A stretch of 64,000 bases of DNA, taken from Bipolaris cookei. Lineage: Eukaryota > Ascomycota > Dothideomycetes > Pleosporales > Pleosporaceae. The translations under genes were made by a program, and so were the position numbers. A model generated the notes under the pieces. The model was not told where the DNA came from and ran no database searches. It worked only from the letters and a program-made list of their open reading frames with translations. Below are positions 1-8,817 of the stretch, in pieces (positions within the stretch are counted from its first letter, which is position 1; each line of letters begins with the position of its first letter). The stretch spans positions 124,001 to 188,000 of the forward strand of contig NRSV01000032.1 in the NCBI GenBank assembly GCA_002286855.1, read 5' to 3'.

Positions 1-753
1 GCTATGCTCAAGGAATGGCCAACCGTACATCTGGTACATAGCAAGGTTCAAGACAGTAAACGTGAGGAGACTGTAAAAGACCAAGGATAACCTATGTAGA
101 GTGATGAAGGCTTGAATCTGACCAAACAGTGACCGTGAAGGTTGCGAAGCGACTGATTTTGTGGATTGGAATTGGGTCTCGTCGAGAAACCAGACGATAG
201 AGACGGCGTAGATGAATGGATATATCTTGAAATGGACCGCGAATCCTAGTAAGAAACCAGCCAGCGGCACGTTCTTCGCTAACACTGCCCACAAGAGTGC
301 GGTGACAAATACTCCAAGCAGTCCTTCGGAGCTACCCCTTGTGCTTATGGTAGCTACCATAGGGTTCAGCAACCAAATGCTTGCAAATTTCAAGGCTCTC
401 TCGTCTCCCATTTTCTTATACTCTTTCAAGATGCGGAACATCATCCATCCGGTAGCCACATCTCCAACAGCGAAGAGAATCTTTCCGAAAGAAAACCAGA
501 ATTTTCCGGACCATACTGTAGGATAGATGAGCCATGCCAAGAGGGGCGTATAACGATACGTGTCTCTAGCGTATGGCGGTTGGCGTCGCGAGATGTAACG
601 TACAGCATCAGTAAAGACATAGTAGTCAATATCCGTATACTTCATCGGAGAATTCGCATCTTGCCACAAACCATAAACGAGGAAAACGGCGCGCAAGACG
701 ATAGAAGTTGTGAAGACCAAAACAGGGCTGCGGAAAAAGGAGGAAAGAGCCAT
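1..753 (-). CDS. GPI14: GPI mannosyltransferase 1 (PIG-M/Gpi14), 5' part only
   Basis: This enzyme adds the first mannose, from dolichol-phosphate mannose, to the GPI anchor precursor on the luminal side of the ER. The minus-strand frame is open from the ATG at 753 to the left edge without an intron or stop, giving 251 residues of a protein that is usually about 400-430 residues. Visible family features are an N-terminal hydrophobic segment, then YTDIDYYVFTDA at about residues 35-46 with the catalytic-type D-x-D, then YARDTYRYTPLLAWL, followed by several membrane segments and the motif HFKIYPFIYA. It faces the TRAX gene across a 258-bp divergent promoter. The carboxyl end lies outside the window. 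The family call is from remembered PIG-M motifs and I am fairly sure of it. Confidence 0.85.
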   Translation of the reverse strand, partial: MALSSFFRSPVLVFTTSIVLRAVFLVYGLWQDANSPMKYTDIDYYVFTDAVRYISRRQPPYARDTYRYTPLLAWLIYPTVWSGKFWFSFGKILFAVGDVATGWMMFRILKEYKKMGDERALKFASIWLLNPMVATISTRGSSEGLLGVFVTALLWAVLAKNVPLAGFLLGFAVHFKIYPFIYAVSIVWFLDETQFQSTKSVASQPSRSLFGQIQAFITLHRLSLVFYSLLTFTVLNLAMYQMYGWPFLEHS

Positions 754-934
754 TATGTCATTGAAGGGTGCGAAACCAGCACAATCTCAAAAGAAAAACA
801 CAAGACAGGAAAAGGGTGTAGGAAGCAGTGATTGGAGAGTACGTGGATTGGCCAAGTGCAAGGGGAAAGGAGATGGTGGCTTCCGCAGTATGCAAGAGCA
901 GTCGCCTAAATCTAGTCCGCAGGAGGAATAGCTC

Positions 935-942
935 TCACGTGA
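935..942. promoter_or_regulatory. TCACGTGA palindrome in a divergent promoter
   Basis: The perfect palindrome TCACGTGA lies in the 258-bp gap between the start codons of GPI14 (753, minus) and the TRAX gene (1012, plus). CACGTG cores are bound by bHLH factors such as Cbf1 in fungi. The same 8-mer recurs in intergenic DNA at 45291-45298 and 47956-47963. That it works here is inference. Confidence 0.3.
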
Positions 943-1011
943 TGCCGTGCACTAGTGCATAGTCGCAGTGTTTGCTTGACGTCGTCTACAAGGCATTAAC
1001 CAGGCAAACCA

Positions 1012-2015
1012 ATGGGGCTCAAACGACCAAGAGACGGAAACATGGCGGACGAAAAGCCAGAACAGTCGTCGTCACCTTTTGTGAGCATATTTGAGGGGTT
1101 CCGTGCAGAGCTCGACGAGCATCATGATCGTCGAGAAAGGATTATCAAAGCATCGCGCGACATCACCGCGTCAAGCAAGAAGATGTATTGGATTTTTTGT
1201 CAAAATTTGGTTTAGCAACTAACAATTCAACAGCATCTTCACCCTTCAGAGGCGAGTTGTTTGCCATTACAATCTTCGTGTAATCATCTGACCTGACTAG
1301 GGTCCGGGTTGTTGGCCAAGCATTGCCGCCCTGGGTCACCAAGAAGAATGCTGAGTACTGGGAGACGATTCGGGATCGATACAAGAACATTGCTACCGAC
1401 CTTCAAGGACTTAACGCCTATCGATACTCTCATAACATTACAGGTGGAAACCAGGAGTTCATGGAAGCGCTCAGTTTTCAACACTACCTGGAAACCCAGT
1501 CACTCATCTCGTACGACGAAGCAAAATCACAGATTGCTAGCATGAGCGGTGAAGTCGGGCCCATTGCTTTTACCCCAGAAGACTACATCTTGGGTGTGTG
1601 TGACATGACTGGCGAGCTCATGCGCTTCGCTGTCACAAGTATGGCTACCAGTGGAAAACTACCATCCAGCAGACAGGCAGAATCAAACAAGAGGCTGAAG
1701 CAAGAGCACGACCAGGAGGATGGCGGTGACAAGATGGAGATTGATGAACAGACGTTAGCTGCAAGTGAGACGCAGAAACCACGAACTGTCCTGGATGACT
1801 TGAGGGCGGTTCGGCTGCAGCTCGAGATGTTTGAGGTGCCTGGGGGATCCAAGTTTGCAGCTGAGCTAGAGACGAAGAAGATGCCTGTAATGCGGGAGTG
1901 TGTAGACAAAGTTGAGAAAGGACTGTATGGGCTCACAGTGCGTGGAAACGAGCGTCCCAAAGGCTGGATGCCAGACATGAGCAGTGGCAGGGGGAACGAG
2001 GTGGAGAGCTACTGA
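1012..2015 (+). CDS. translin-associated factor X (TRAX) homologue
   Basis: TRAX pairs with translin to form the C3PO endoribonuclease, which trims RNA. I model exons 1012-1184, 1234-1251 and 1301-2015, giving 301 residues, close to the usual TRAX length. The protein has the N-terminal block ELDEHHDRRERIIKASRDIT, then a short microexon that restores the conserved SKxxIFTLQR stretch. Next come QEFMEALSFQHY and CDMTGELMR, which carry the acidic residues (E, E, D, E) used for catalysis in TRAX. Intron 1 is GT-AG (49 nt). Intron 2 (1252-1300, 49 nt) needs a GC donor, GCGAGT, to stay in frame. A lysine/glutamate-rich insert sits at about residues 183-210. A second in-frame ATG at 1042 could also be used. 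The gene is divergent from GPI14. Confidence 0.85.
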
Positions 2016-2500
2016 GCAAGCATTAGTGGAATAAGGCGTGATTTACTGTCTTTTGGCCTAGTTAGCAACTACGTAGTATGTACTATAACGTCGATGAATG
2101 GAATGCTGCGTAAACTGTGGCTGTGTGGCGCAACCCCCACTTGGCGTGAGCACCTCATCGCTGGGGGGAATGCGGGCCCGAACTTCACCTGCCCAACCGC
2201 CGTGACAGTAACACACCAACGCAACGACTATGAAGGGCTGCGTCATTCCCCAGCCTGATTCATTTTCTCGCGCGCTGCCCAAACCCAGCGCGAATACAAT
2301 GTCCACGCCTTGAAACACTGCGCCACGACGAATGGATTGTTGCTCCGCTCAGCAAAGCCGCCGCCGATAATAGCAGCGCAAGCCGCACCCGTGGTTCCCA
2401 ACCCAGACGCAGCAATCAATATCCGCCCTCGCCCGCCCACCATCACATTTCCCATCGCTGCGACAAGTTTCCCCATCGCCACCACGGCACCCGCGCCACC
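2016..2500. other. intergenic region, TRAX 3' end and Nmd4-like promoter
   Basis: This 485-bp stretch holds the presumed 3' UTR of the TRAX gene and the 5' region of the PIN-domain gene. It becomes C-rich and purine-poor towards the downstream ATG. An open frame upstream of 2501 exists only in a different frame. I see no other feature. Confidence 0.4.
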
Positions 2501-3911
2501 ATGCGCCGAAGCACTTTTCCTTCCCGGCCCAGCAAGCCCGATACGGCCATGCGCGCGCCTGAGCCGCCCAGGCGCAAGTTATTTAACTGCATCGTTGACG
2601 ACACTGCCCTCATCGCCGGCGTCAAGAAGAGCACGCGCGACGGCATCCGCAAGTGGATTTCCCAGGACGCCATCCGCCTCTTTGTCCCGCTGCACAGTAG
2701 GCGATCACAGCATTGCCGCTTCCCTGTCTCCTTGCTAACACGAGAATAAAGCCCTCACCCAGCTTCATCGCCTCAAGAATGGCACCGAGCGCATCAACGC
2801 TGACGCGCGCGAAGCCGTCAAATGGCTTGATGAAGTCACATCCAACGAGGCCGCAAGCCGTGTCCAGCTTGAAGGCGCCGACGAGGCTTACAGCACCTGG
2901 GCCGAGGTGGAGCATTTCCTACTCCCCGAGACCCTGCTCTCCATGGAAGACAGCGAGTCGGACGACGATGACTACCACGAAGACCTAGAGAGCTCTTTTA
3001 ACGCCCTTGACATGTCCGACGAGACATCCATGAGTTCGACTCACAGCTTCGACGACATGTCAAAGACGCTCGAGTCCCCGCGCTCCTTCTCCAGCAGGAG
3101 CACCAAGCCCGCCAACCGAACCACACACGCCGACAAGGCTGCCGCTTTGATCGGGGGCTCCCCGGACCGTACCGCTCGTAACAGCAATGGCAGCGCCCAT
3201 TCTGGGAAGGCGACCAAGGGCCCCGTGCCCATCTATCTCCAGCCCCTCTTTAACCACATCCTATGGCGCATCAACAAGGAAGGAAACCCAGATGCGGCCC
3301 TCGAGTCCTTCGTCCTCCTCACAAACGACCCTGCAAAGCAGGCAATCGCCCAGAAATTCGGCATCCGTGCTAAGCGCCTCGAACAGCTGCGGGATGCGGT
3401 TGCTCGTGAAGACCGTGAATACAAGAACCATTTGACCATTCACAAACTCGAGGTCGAGGCGAGTGCTGTTAAGAGCAAAAACTCAGGCGCATTCAAAGTA
3501 GCAGAGCGACCCAAATCCAGTCCCGCACATGAAACCAAGCCTGAGGAAACATCGGACGATGAGGATGAGGTTCTCTTCAAGCGCGCCCCTCGAGGTCCAG
3601 CAGCTACCAATAGCCCCAACCTACGTGTTTTCGATCCCAACGACTTCGCGCGTACAACACAGCAGCAATCCCTTCGTGGTGGACGCGGTGGACATGGATC
3701 GCCTCGCGGTCGCGGCGCTGCACCCTTTCGAGGCCGTGGTAACTTTGCTTCGCGGGGCGCGTACGTTCCCGCAGGCCCGACTTTCCGAGCCCCACCAGCT
3801 CCTCGTCATGATCCCAACGCACCACTCGACCCCGACTCATTCTCTCGTCCGGCTCCCAAGGTAGGCCCAGTCCGGGGCGGTAACAGACGAAAGCTATGGG
3901 AGCCAAATTAG
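2501..3911 (+). CDS. NMD4: PIN-domain protein, Nmd4-like NMD factor
   Basis: Nmd4 in yeast is a PIN-domain partner of Upf1 in nonsense-mediated mRNA decay. Exons are 2501-2696 and 2752-3911 (intron 55 nt), giving 451 residues. The PIN-like fold is suggested by FNCIVDDTALIAG at about residues 28-40, the joined stretch LFVPLHTLTQLHRLKNG across the intron, and a late VLLTNDPAKQAIAQKFGI block. The middle is acidic and serine-rich. The C-terminal part is RGG-rich (GRGGHGSPRGRG, FRGRGNFASRG), typical of RNA-binding tails, and the protein ends in RKLWEPN, resembling the ELW motif at the yeast Nmd4 end. In-frame ATGs at 2501 and 2549 are both possible starts. The PIN class is fairly clear; equating it with Nmd4 is from memory and less certain. 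Confidence 0.65.
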
Positions 3912-4775
3912 ATGTACGGGAATAAGCGTCAATAGAGACGCAATAGTCACAACTCCTATTACCATCATGAGCGTTTGAACCGGAATGCTACATATAATCG
4001 AGAAACAAGGCATGAGCACAGGTAAGGGATCGCGTAGGGTCAACCCCTGTATTGTACAGTGGTCCAAGAAGCTCCGCTTGACATAATAACGTGCTATGAT
4101 CGACCAACATATTGCGATCACGATCTTGGGCCACTGGTTCTCATGGAGCACGACTGTTTCTTCAAGACCTAATTACCGGTCAAACCGCAACAAATTGTCG
4201 CGACGCCTCTTCGACTGACTTGGGCTTGATCACCAAAATTTCCTCTACGGCCCTTGACACTGGTTCGAGTACGCGCACCGCCCCTTTGTGGAATGCGTGT
4301 TTCTTGTCTTCATGTCTTTTTTCTTTCATTTTTTACTATCGATCTTCGACTAAATTGAAAATATCGGAGGTATACGACGTGGAGGAGGTAGGGAAGAAAG
4401 TTTTTTTTCGTATTTGCTCCTTATATGGCTTTTTTATGGACCTTCTTGCTAATCTGGTATGCTGTGAAGGAGACACGTACAAGGGTAGCATTTCTACGAG
4501 GTATTGTCAGATTTTCCATAGCTATGATTGATAGAAATACATAAGTTTTGCGTTTTTTTGAAATCATTTTGTATGGAACACTCGATGAAACAGTGAATGG
4601 ACTTTCTCCCACTATGAACGCTTACGAAATCAGGCTTCGAACAAAAAAGTCGAGAGGAAATTGTAGAGAACTTGAACGCCTACGTACCGACGTCGATTTA
4701 AACAGTTACCCCTTGCGCTCAGTCAAGAAAACGCAACTTGAACCATCAATCCTCAATCTACCACACCAAACACAA
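3912..4775. other. gene-free stretch downstream of the Nmd4-like gene
   Basis: This 864-bp stretch includes the 3' UTR of the upstream gene and T-rich tracts around 4315-4440. Short open frames occur on both strands but none shows a recognisable family or a plausible intron structure. It leads into the ABC-transporter scrap and the transposon block. Confidence 0.4.
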
Positions 4776-4963
4776 CTACACCACCTCTCCTCTCAACGCC
4801 CTCCCAAAAACTGACCCTCTCTTCCGCCTCAACTCATGAAAACTCCCTTGCTCAACCACTCTCCCCTGCTCCATCACAACAATATGATCCGCAACCGCCA
4901 TCATTTCCCTCGCATGCGTAATCATAATAACCGTCATACGCTTCCACTCTTCCTTCCCCTTAT
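4776..4963 (-). pseudogene. 3' remnant of an ABC multidrug-type transporter gene
   Basis: The minus strand encodes the end of an ABC nucleotide-binding domain: TVIMITHAREMMAVADHIVV, with the H-loop histidine in ITH, then MEQGRVVEQGSFHELRRKRG and a stop at 4776. Upstream (higher coordinates) the frame continues through non-homologous sequence and a serine run encoded by the microsatellite. No Walker A, signature motif, Walker B or membrane domain is found before or beyond the transposon block, so only about 60 codons remain. I read it as the tail of a full-size ABCB-type gene whose 5' part was lost. Whether the transposons caused the loss is inference. Confidence 0.6.
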
Positions 4964-5047
4964 CTAGACCAACGAATGAAGTCAAGCTCGTACCCGGCGA
5001 GCCACTCTCCATATAGTTGGATAACCTGCAAGACCTGGGATCCACAA

Positions 5048-5077
<30 letters not shown>
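5048..5077. repeat. (TAC)10 microsatellite
   Basis: Ten perfect TAC units lie directly against the TA target site of the adjacent foldback-like transposon. On the minus strand they encode the serine run in the degraded ABC transporter frame. Confidence 0.9.
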
Positions 5078-5079
<2 letters not shown>

Positions 5080-5382
5080 ACGTATTCTATCACCGAGAGT
5101 GTCACATCACCGAGTGTGCCACTTTTTCTTGGCATCGCGAACTTCACGTACGAAACACTATGCATCAACAACATAAGGATTTTTTAACTCAGCGAGAATG
5201 TAGAATTACTCTTGCTCTTCAGGCATTTCGTACGGGTCAATTTAAGACTATACGAAGCGCTGCTGCTGCCTATAACGTACTTTTTCAGCCGCTTTCTGAT
5301 CGGCTGAAGAAAATCACATCTCGGCCCTAAGCATCTCCAAACTACCGCAAGCTTACTATAACTAAAGAGCAAACAATCGTAC
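5080..5382 (+). repeat. left arm of the foldback inverted repeat
   Basis: This arm pairs with the complement of 5875-6179. It carries the transposon terminal repeat and the start of the transposase, including the ATG at 5160. Confidence 0.75.
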
Positions 5383-5870
5383 GATATATTCTTGACCTAG
5401 ACTCGCAAGGATTTCCGCCCCGACTGTGCGAAGTAGCAGATATGGCAGATAAACTACTACGTGTACGAGGTGGACAGCCTGTAGGTAAATGCTGGGCAGA
5501 GCGGTTTGTATTACGTTCGGACAAGCTTAAAACGGCCTTTAGTTGAGCAAAGGATCGTCAGAGAATACAGCAAGAAGACACAGGTTATTAACGCGTGGTT
5601 TAACCTCGAACGAGAGACAATTGAGAAGTACGGAGTTCATTCAAACGATATTCACAACTTTGACGAAACTGGCTTTCAGATGGGCATAATTGACTCAATG
5701 AAGGTGGTTACAGGTGTAGAGCGTCGTACAAGGCTTACTCTTACACAGCCAGGCAATCGCTAGTGGGTTACAGTCATTCAGAGCATCTGCGCTGCGGGAT
5801 ACGCTACCCCGCCATTCATTATTTACAAAGGACACGTCCACATCTCTGCTTGGTAGAAAGAAGCAGGTAT
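5160..5870 (+). pseudogene. truncated Fot1/pogo-type transposase, N-terminal part
   Basis: From the ATG at 5160 the reading frame gives an N-terminal pipsqueak-type helix-turn-helix region (AAAAYNVLFQPLSDRLKK), then after stops and frame changes the CENP-B-like part (ADMADKLLRVRGGQPVGKCW). At about 5660-5690 it gives FDETGFQMG, which contains the first acidic residue of the DDE catalytic triad, and finally PPFIIYKGHVHISAW. Several nonsense codons and shifts break it, and it ends at the foldback junction, so the rest of the catalytic domain is missing. It is dead as a protein-coding gene. Compared with the element at 6191-8815 it is the same superfamily but a clearly different subfamily. Confidence 0.7.
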
Positions 5871-5874
5871 ACTG

Positions 5875-6179
5875 TACGATTGTCTGCTCTTCAGTTATAG
5901 TAAGCTTATGGCGGTTTAGGGATGCTTGGGGCCGAAATGTGATTTTCTTCAGCTGATCAGAAAGCCGCTGAAAAGGAACGTTGTAGACAGCAGCAGCGCG
6001 TCTTATAGTCTTAAACTGGCATGTACAAAAAGCCTGAAGAGCTAGAATAATTTTACCTTCTCGCTGAGCCAAAAAAAAATCCTTAAGTTGTTGATGCATA
6101 GTGCTTCGTACGTGAAGTTCGCAATGCCAAGAAAAAGTGGCCCGCTCGATGGGGTGGCCCTCTCGATGGTGGAATACGT
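5875..6179 (-). repeat. right arm of the foldback inverted repeat
   Basis: This is the inverted copy of the transposon left end. On the minus strand it encodes the transposase N-terminus again (AAAVYNVPFQRLSDQLKK). It ends with ACGT against a TA at 6180-6181. Confidence 0.75.
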
Positions 6180-6278
6180 TAACAGTAATAACGTACATGA
6201 TAAGCGAGCGCCACACCCCATCAAACTGGCGTATCTCTTTGAACTTAATATCTAATTACTCAACACTATTATACTTAA

Positions 6279-7621
6279 ATGGCTTCAAAAGAAGAAGATG
6301 TTCAGCTTGCTATCTTGTCTCTTAAAAATAAACAAATCCAAAGAAATCGCCGTGCTACTGCAGTCTATAATATAGCCGAAACAACGCTTCGTGGCCGACA
6401 CGCTGGCAAGCCTGCGCGACGCGATTGACAGCCCAACTCAAAGAAGCTTACTAAGCTAGAAGAGGAGGTGATCGTTGGTCATATACTGGATCTCTATCTA
6501 CGTGGATTTGCGCCTACATACGCTGCTGTGCGTGATATGGCTAATAAGCTGCTGGCTGCGCGCGACGCTGGCCAAGTTAGGCAGAAGTGGCCAGCCAACT
6601 TTATCAAGCGTCAAGACTCTCTTACGACGCGTTTTGATCGAGCGTACGATAGGCAGAGAGCTCTATATGAAGATCCAGTCCTAATGAAGACCTGGTTTGA
6701 GCTTATAGAGCAGACAAAGGCCAAGTATGGTATCTGCGACGAGGACGTCTACAACTTTGACGAAGCCAGCTTTGTGATGGGCAAGATCACAACTCAGCTT
6801 GTCTTTACACCGTCAGAGAGGAGAAGCCGGCCAAAGGCAGTTGAGCCAAGCAATCGTGAGTGGGTGACGTTGATCGCAGCGATCAACACAGCTGGCTGGT
6901 TAGTCTCACCGTTCCTTGTCTTCGCTGGCCAGTATCACCTATCTGCCTGGTACGAGGAGGCAGAGATCCTGCGCGACTGGGCGATCGCAGTCAGCGACAA
7001 TGGCTGGACGAATAACGAGCTAGGCGTTGCATGGCTAAAGCACTTCGATGCCTACACGAAGATTTGCGTTGTTGGCACACGTCGTCTACTTATCCTTGAC
7101 GGCCATGAGAACCACCACTCTTGAGTTCCAAGAGTTCTGCAAGGGGAAAAGTATCTACACTCTCTGTATGTCGCCTCACTCATCTCACCTACTTTAGCCT
7201 CTTGACATTAATACGTAATCGCGTTCAGCGGCATCAAGGCTCATCGCCAGCTTCAATTGTTGCGGCGGTTAACCAGCTTAAGAAGGGGGCAGAGGTAATG
7301 ATGCTCTCAGCTGAGCTGATGCGCGATCGGATCGCTAGCCTTGAGAAGGCCAATGAAGCAGCAACAAAGCATAGGCAGCGTAAAAAGAAGCGGATACAGA
7401 AGCAAGGAGTACTAACAAAGGGAGGTGGAGAGGATCTACTCGCTCAGTGTGAGGCTGATGAGCAGATTGCTCATGAAGAGCGTCAAGGAGGAGAGCGATC
7501 AGGTGTCAGCCGCCAGGCTTTAGCGCGCTGTAGTAGTTGTAGAGAGACTAGCCATAATTCGCGCACATGCAAGAAAGATACTCTAGCTAGTACTAAATCT
7601 ACTTTACTAATTTCTATATAA
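6279..7621 (+). pseudogene. broken Fot1/pogo-type transposase
   Basis: The frame opens at the ATG at 6279 with a helix-turn-helix (RATAVYNIAETTLRGRHAGK) and hits TGA at 6426-6428. It then reads on through a CENP-B-type DNA-binding region and a DDE domain (VYNFDEASFVMGKI, then VVGTRRLLILDGHENHHS). A one-base shift near 7122 is followed by the family-typical LEFQEFCKG and HSSHLL, and then TAG in place of the usual glutamine before PLDI. About 100 codons usually found next are missing. The C-terminal part resumes at about 7215 with QRHQGSSPASIVAAVNQLKKG and ends in a zinc knuckle, CSSCRETSHNSRTC (C-x2-C-x4-H-x4-C). Several independent lesions mean it cannot make an active protein. Confidence 0.75.
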
Positions 7622-7685
7622 CGTGGTTCACAAGTGAGTCGCTAACCCAAGCGAGTCGCTAACGCCTCACCAGCGCGTCGACTTC
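7621..7685 (+). repeat. left terminal inverted repeat of the nested element
   Basis: It matches the complement of 8670-8734 over 65 bp with one difference. It contains two copies of GAGTCGCTAAC about 15-17 bp apart, a possible transposase-binding repeat. Confidence 0.9.
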
Positions 7686-7701
7686 AACACTATAACGCGT
7701 G

Positions 7702-8615
7702 ATGTCTCAACAACGCAATACTCAATCTACCTATACTGAATCAGTTCTTCAACTTGCTCTTCTTGATGTTCTATCGCAACGTGTTCAGAGTGTAAACCGT
7801 GCTGCTACTATCTACAACGTCCCACAAAGAACTCTATCTGATCGACGCGCTGGGAAACGCCCCCGACGCGACTGCGTACCGAAGTCGAAGCGCCTTGATA
7901 AGCTAGAAGAGGAGGCTATACTTAAGCGTATCCTTGAGGAGTCTGCGCGAGGATTTGCGCCTACAAAGCCTGACGTTCGAGCAATGGCTGATAAACTATT
8001 ACATGAGCGTGGGAGCAACCCTGTTGGCAAGAACTGGATTGACAACTTTGTTAAGAGGACTCCTGAGCTCCGCACACTCTGGAGCCGTCCCTATGACCAC
8101 CAGCGAGCTACTTGCGAGGACACAGCGGCTATCCAGCGCTGGTTCGACTTAGTCCAGGCGACAAAGCAGAAGTGGGGTATTGTAGACGACGATATCTATA
8201 ACTTTGACAAAACTGGCTTTATGATGGGCAAGATTTTATCACAGTTAGTTATCACAGCATCAGAAGGATATGGTAAAAAGAAGCGGATACAGCCAGGCAA
8301 CCGTGAGTGGGTTACTGTGATCCAAGGCGTGGGCGCTTCGGGTCGCCGGCTACTCTTCAAGAGGCTCTAGACGAATCAAACAAGCGTAAGAGCCGCAAGC
8401 GTCGATACATGCGGGCAGAAGAGACTCTTACTATAGGCGAGGTACAAGAAGTATTAGCTGAACAGGCAGGTAGCAGTCGTGGTGGTGGTGAGAGTGCGTC
8501 GAAGAGGGTGCGAGGAGAGAGGCGGTGCGGGCGTTGCAAGCAGACTGGACACAACGCTCGTACCTGCGCAGTTGAAATTGATAGTGCTAGTGATAGTGAT
8601 AGATCTGAGGAGTAA
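7702..8615 (+). pseudogene. internally deleted Fot1/pogo-type transposase
   Basis: The ATG at 7702 opens a clean frame of 222 codons with the helix-turn-helix (RAATIYNVPQRTLSDRRAGK), the CENP-B-like domain and the start of the DDE domain. In the DDE motif a lysine replaces the usual glutamate (NFDKTGFMMG). At about 8330 the sequence jumps to the C-terminal region in another frame (ALDESNKRKSRKRRYMRAEE) and ends with a zinc knuckle, CGRCKQTGHNARTC. Most of the catalytic domain is deleted, so this is a non-autonomous derivative. The remaining N-terminal open frame could still encode a DNA-binding fragment. Confidence 0.75.
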
Positions 8616-8669
8616 GTTGGCTTATTACGATTTTTAATATACTATACTGAATAGCTGTGATAACGTTGC

Positions 8670-8734
8670 GAAGTCGACGCGCTGGTGAGGCGTTAGCGAC
8701 TCGCTTGTGTTAGCGACTCACTTGTGAACCACGT
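8670..8734 (-). repeat. right terminal inverted repeat of the nested element
   Basis: It is the inverted counterpart of 7621-7685 and is followed directly by the TA target duplication. Confidence 0.9.
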
Positions 8735-8817
8735 TATTATATTGTTGCACTGTTAAGTTGTATAGCATTAGAGGTGCGCAAAGTTGGTGCGGTGTCACTC
8801 GCTTGTAAACTACGTTA

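Larger units (their letters stand above)
5080..6179. mobile_element. foldback-like Fot1/pogo-type element with two 5' ends
   Basis: Both outer ends begin with ACGTATTC and are flanked by TA (5078-5079 and 6180-6181), the target duplication of Tc1/mariner-superfamily elements. Read inwards, both ends give the same transposon 5' region: terminal repeat, a GGCCACTTTTTCTTGGCAT-like segment, and the transposase N-terminus. The element therefore consists of one left end continuing to the middle of the transposase (5080 to about 5870), joined to an inverted, shorter left end (about 6179 down to 5875). The arms are about 300 bp each and diverged mostly by transitions. No intact transposase remains. 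A shared stretch TGTACGATTG at the junction suggests template switching at microhomology; that is inference. Confidence 0.75.
7621..8734 (+). mobile_element. nested short Fot1/pogo-type element with 65-bp terminal inverted repeats
   Basis: This element has nearly perfect 65-bp inverted ends starting ACGTGGTTCACAAGTGAGTC with one mismatch, and is flanked by TA at 7619-7620 and 8735-8736. It is 1,114 bp long and carries a transposase reduced by an internal deletion. The clean ends suggest it moved more recently than its host element at 6191-8815. Mobilisation would need a transposase from elsewhere. Confidence 0.88.
6191..8815 (+). mobile_element. defective Fot1/pogo-type DNA transposon hosting a nested element
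   Basis: The left end starts ACGTACATGATAAGCGAG after TA (6189-6190). The right end, read on the minus strand, starts ACGTAGTTTACAAGCGAG and is followed by TA (8816-8817). The two terminal repeats match imperfectly over roughly 40 bp. Between them is a transposase with a premature stop, a frameshift, a CAG-to-TAG type stop and an internal deletion. A second element (7621-8734) sits at the TA just after the transposase end. Without that insert the element is about 1.5 kb. The left end is only 11 bp from the foldback-like element. Confidence 0.75.

Noticed and set aside
1185..1300. Single 116-nt intron in the TRAX gene, skipping the microexon
   Set aside because: It keeps frame but deletes the conserved IFTLQR residues, which the microexon restores exactly.
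5048..5174. Serine-run extension of the ABC transporter frame as real protein
   Set aside because: The run is the (TAC)10 microsatellite and the rest of the frame is transposon terminal repeat.
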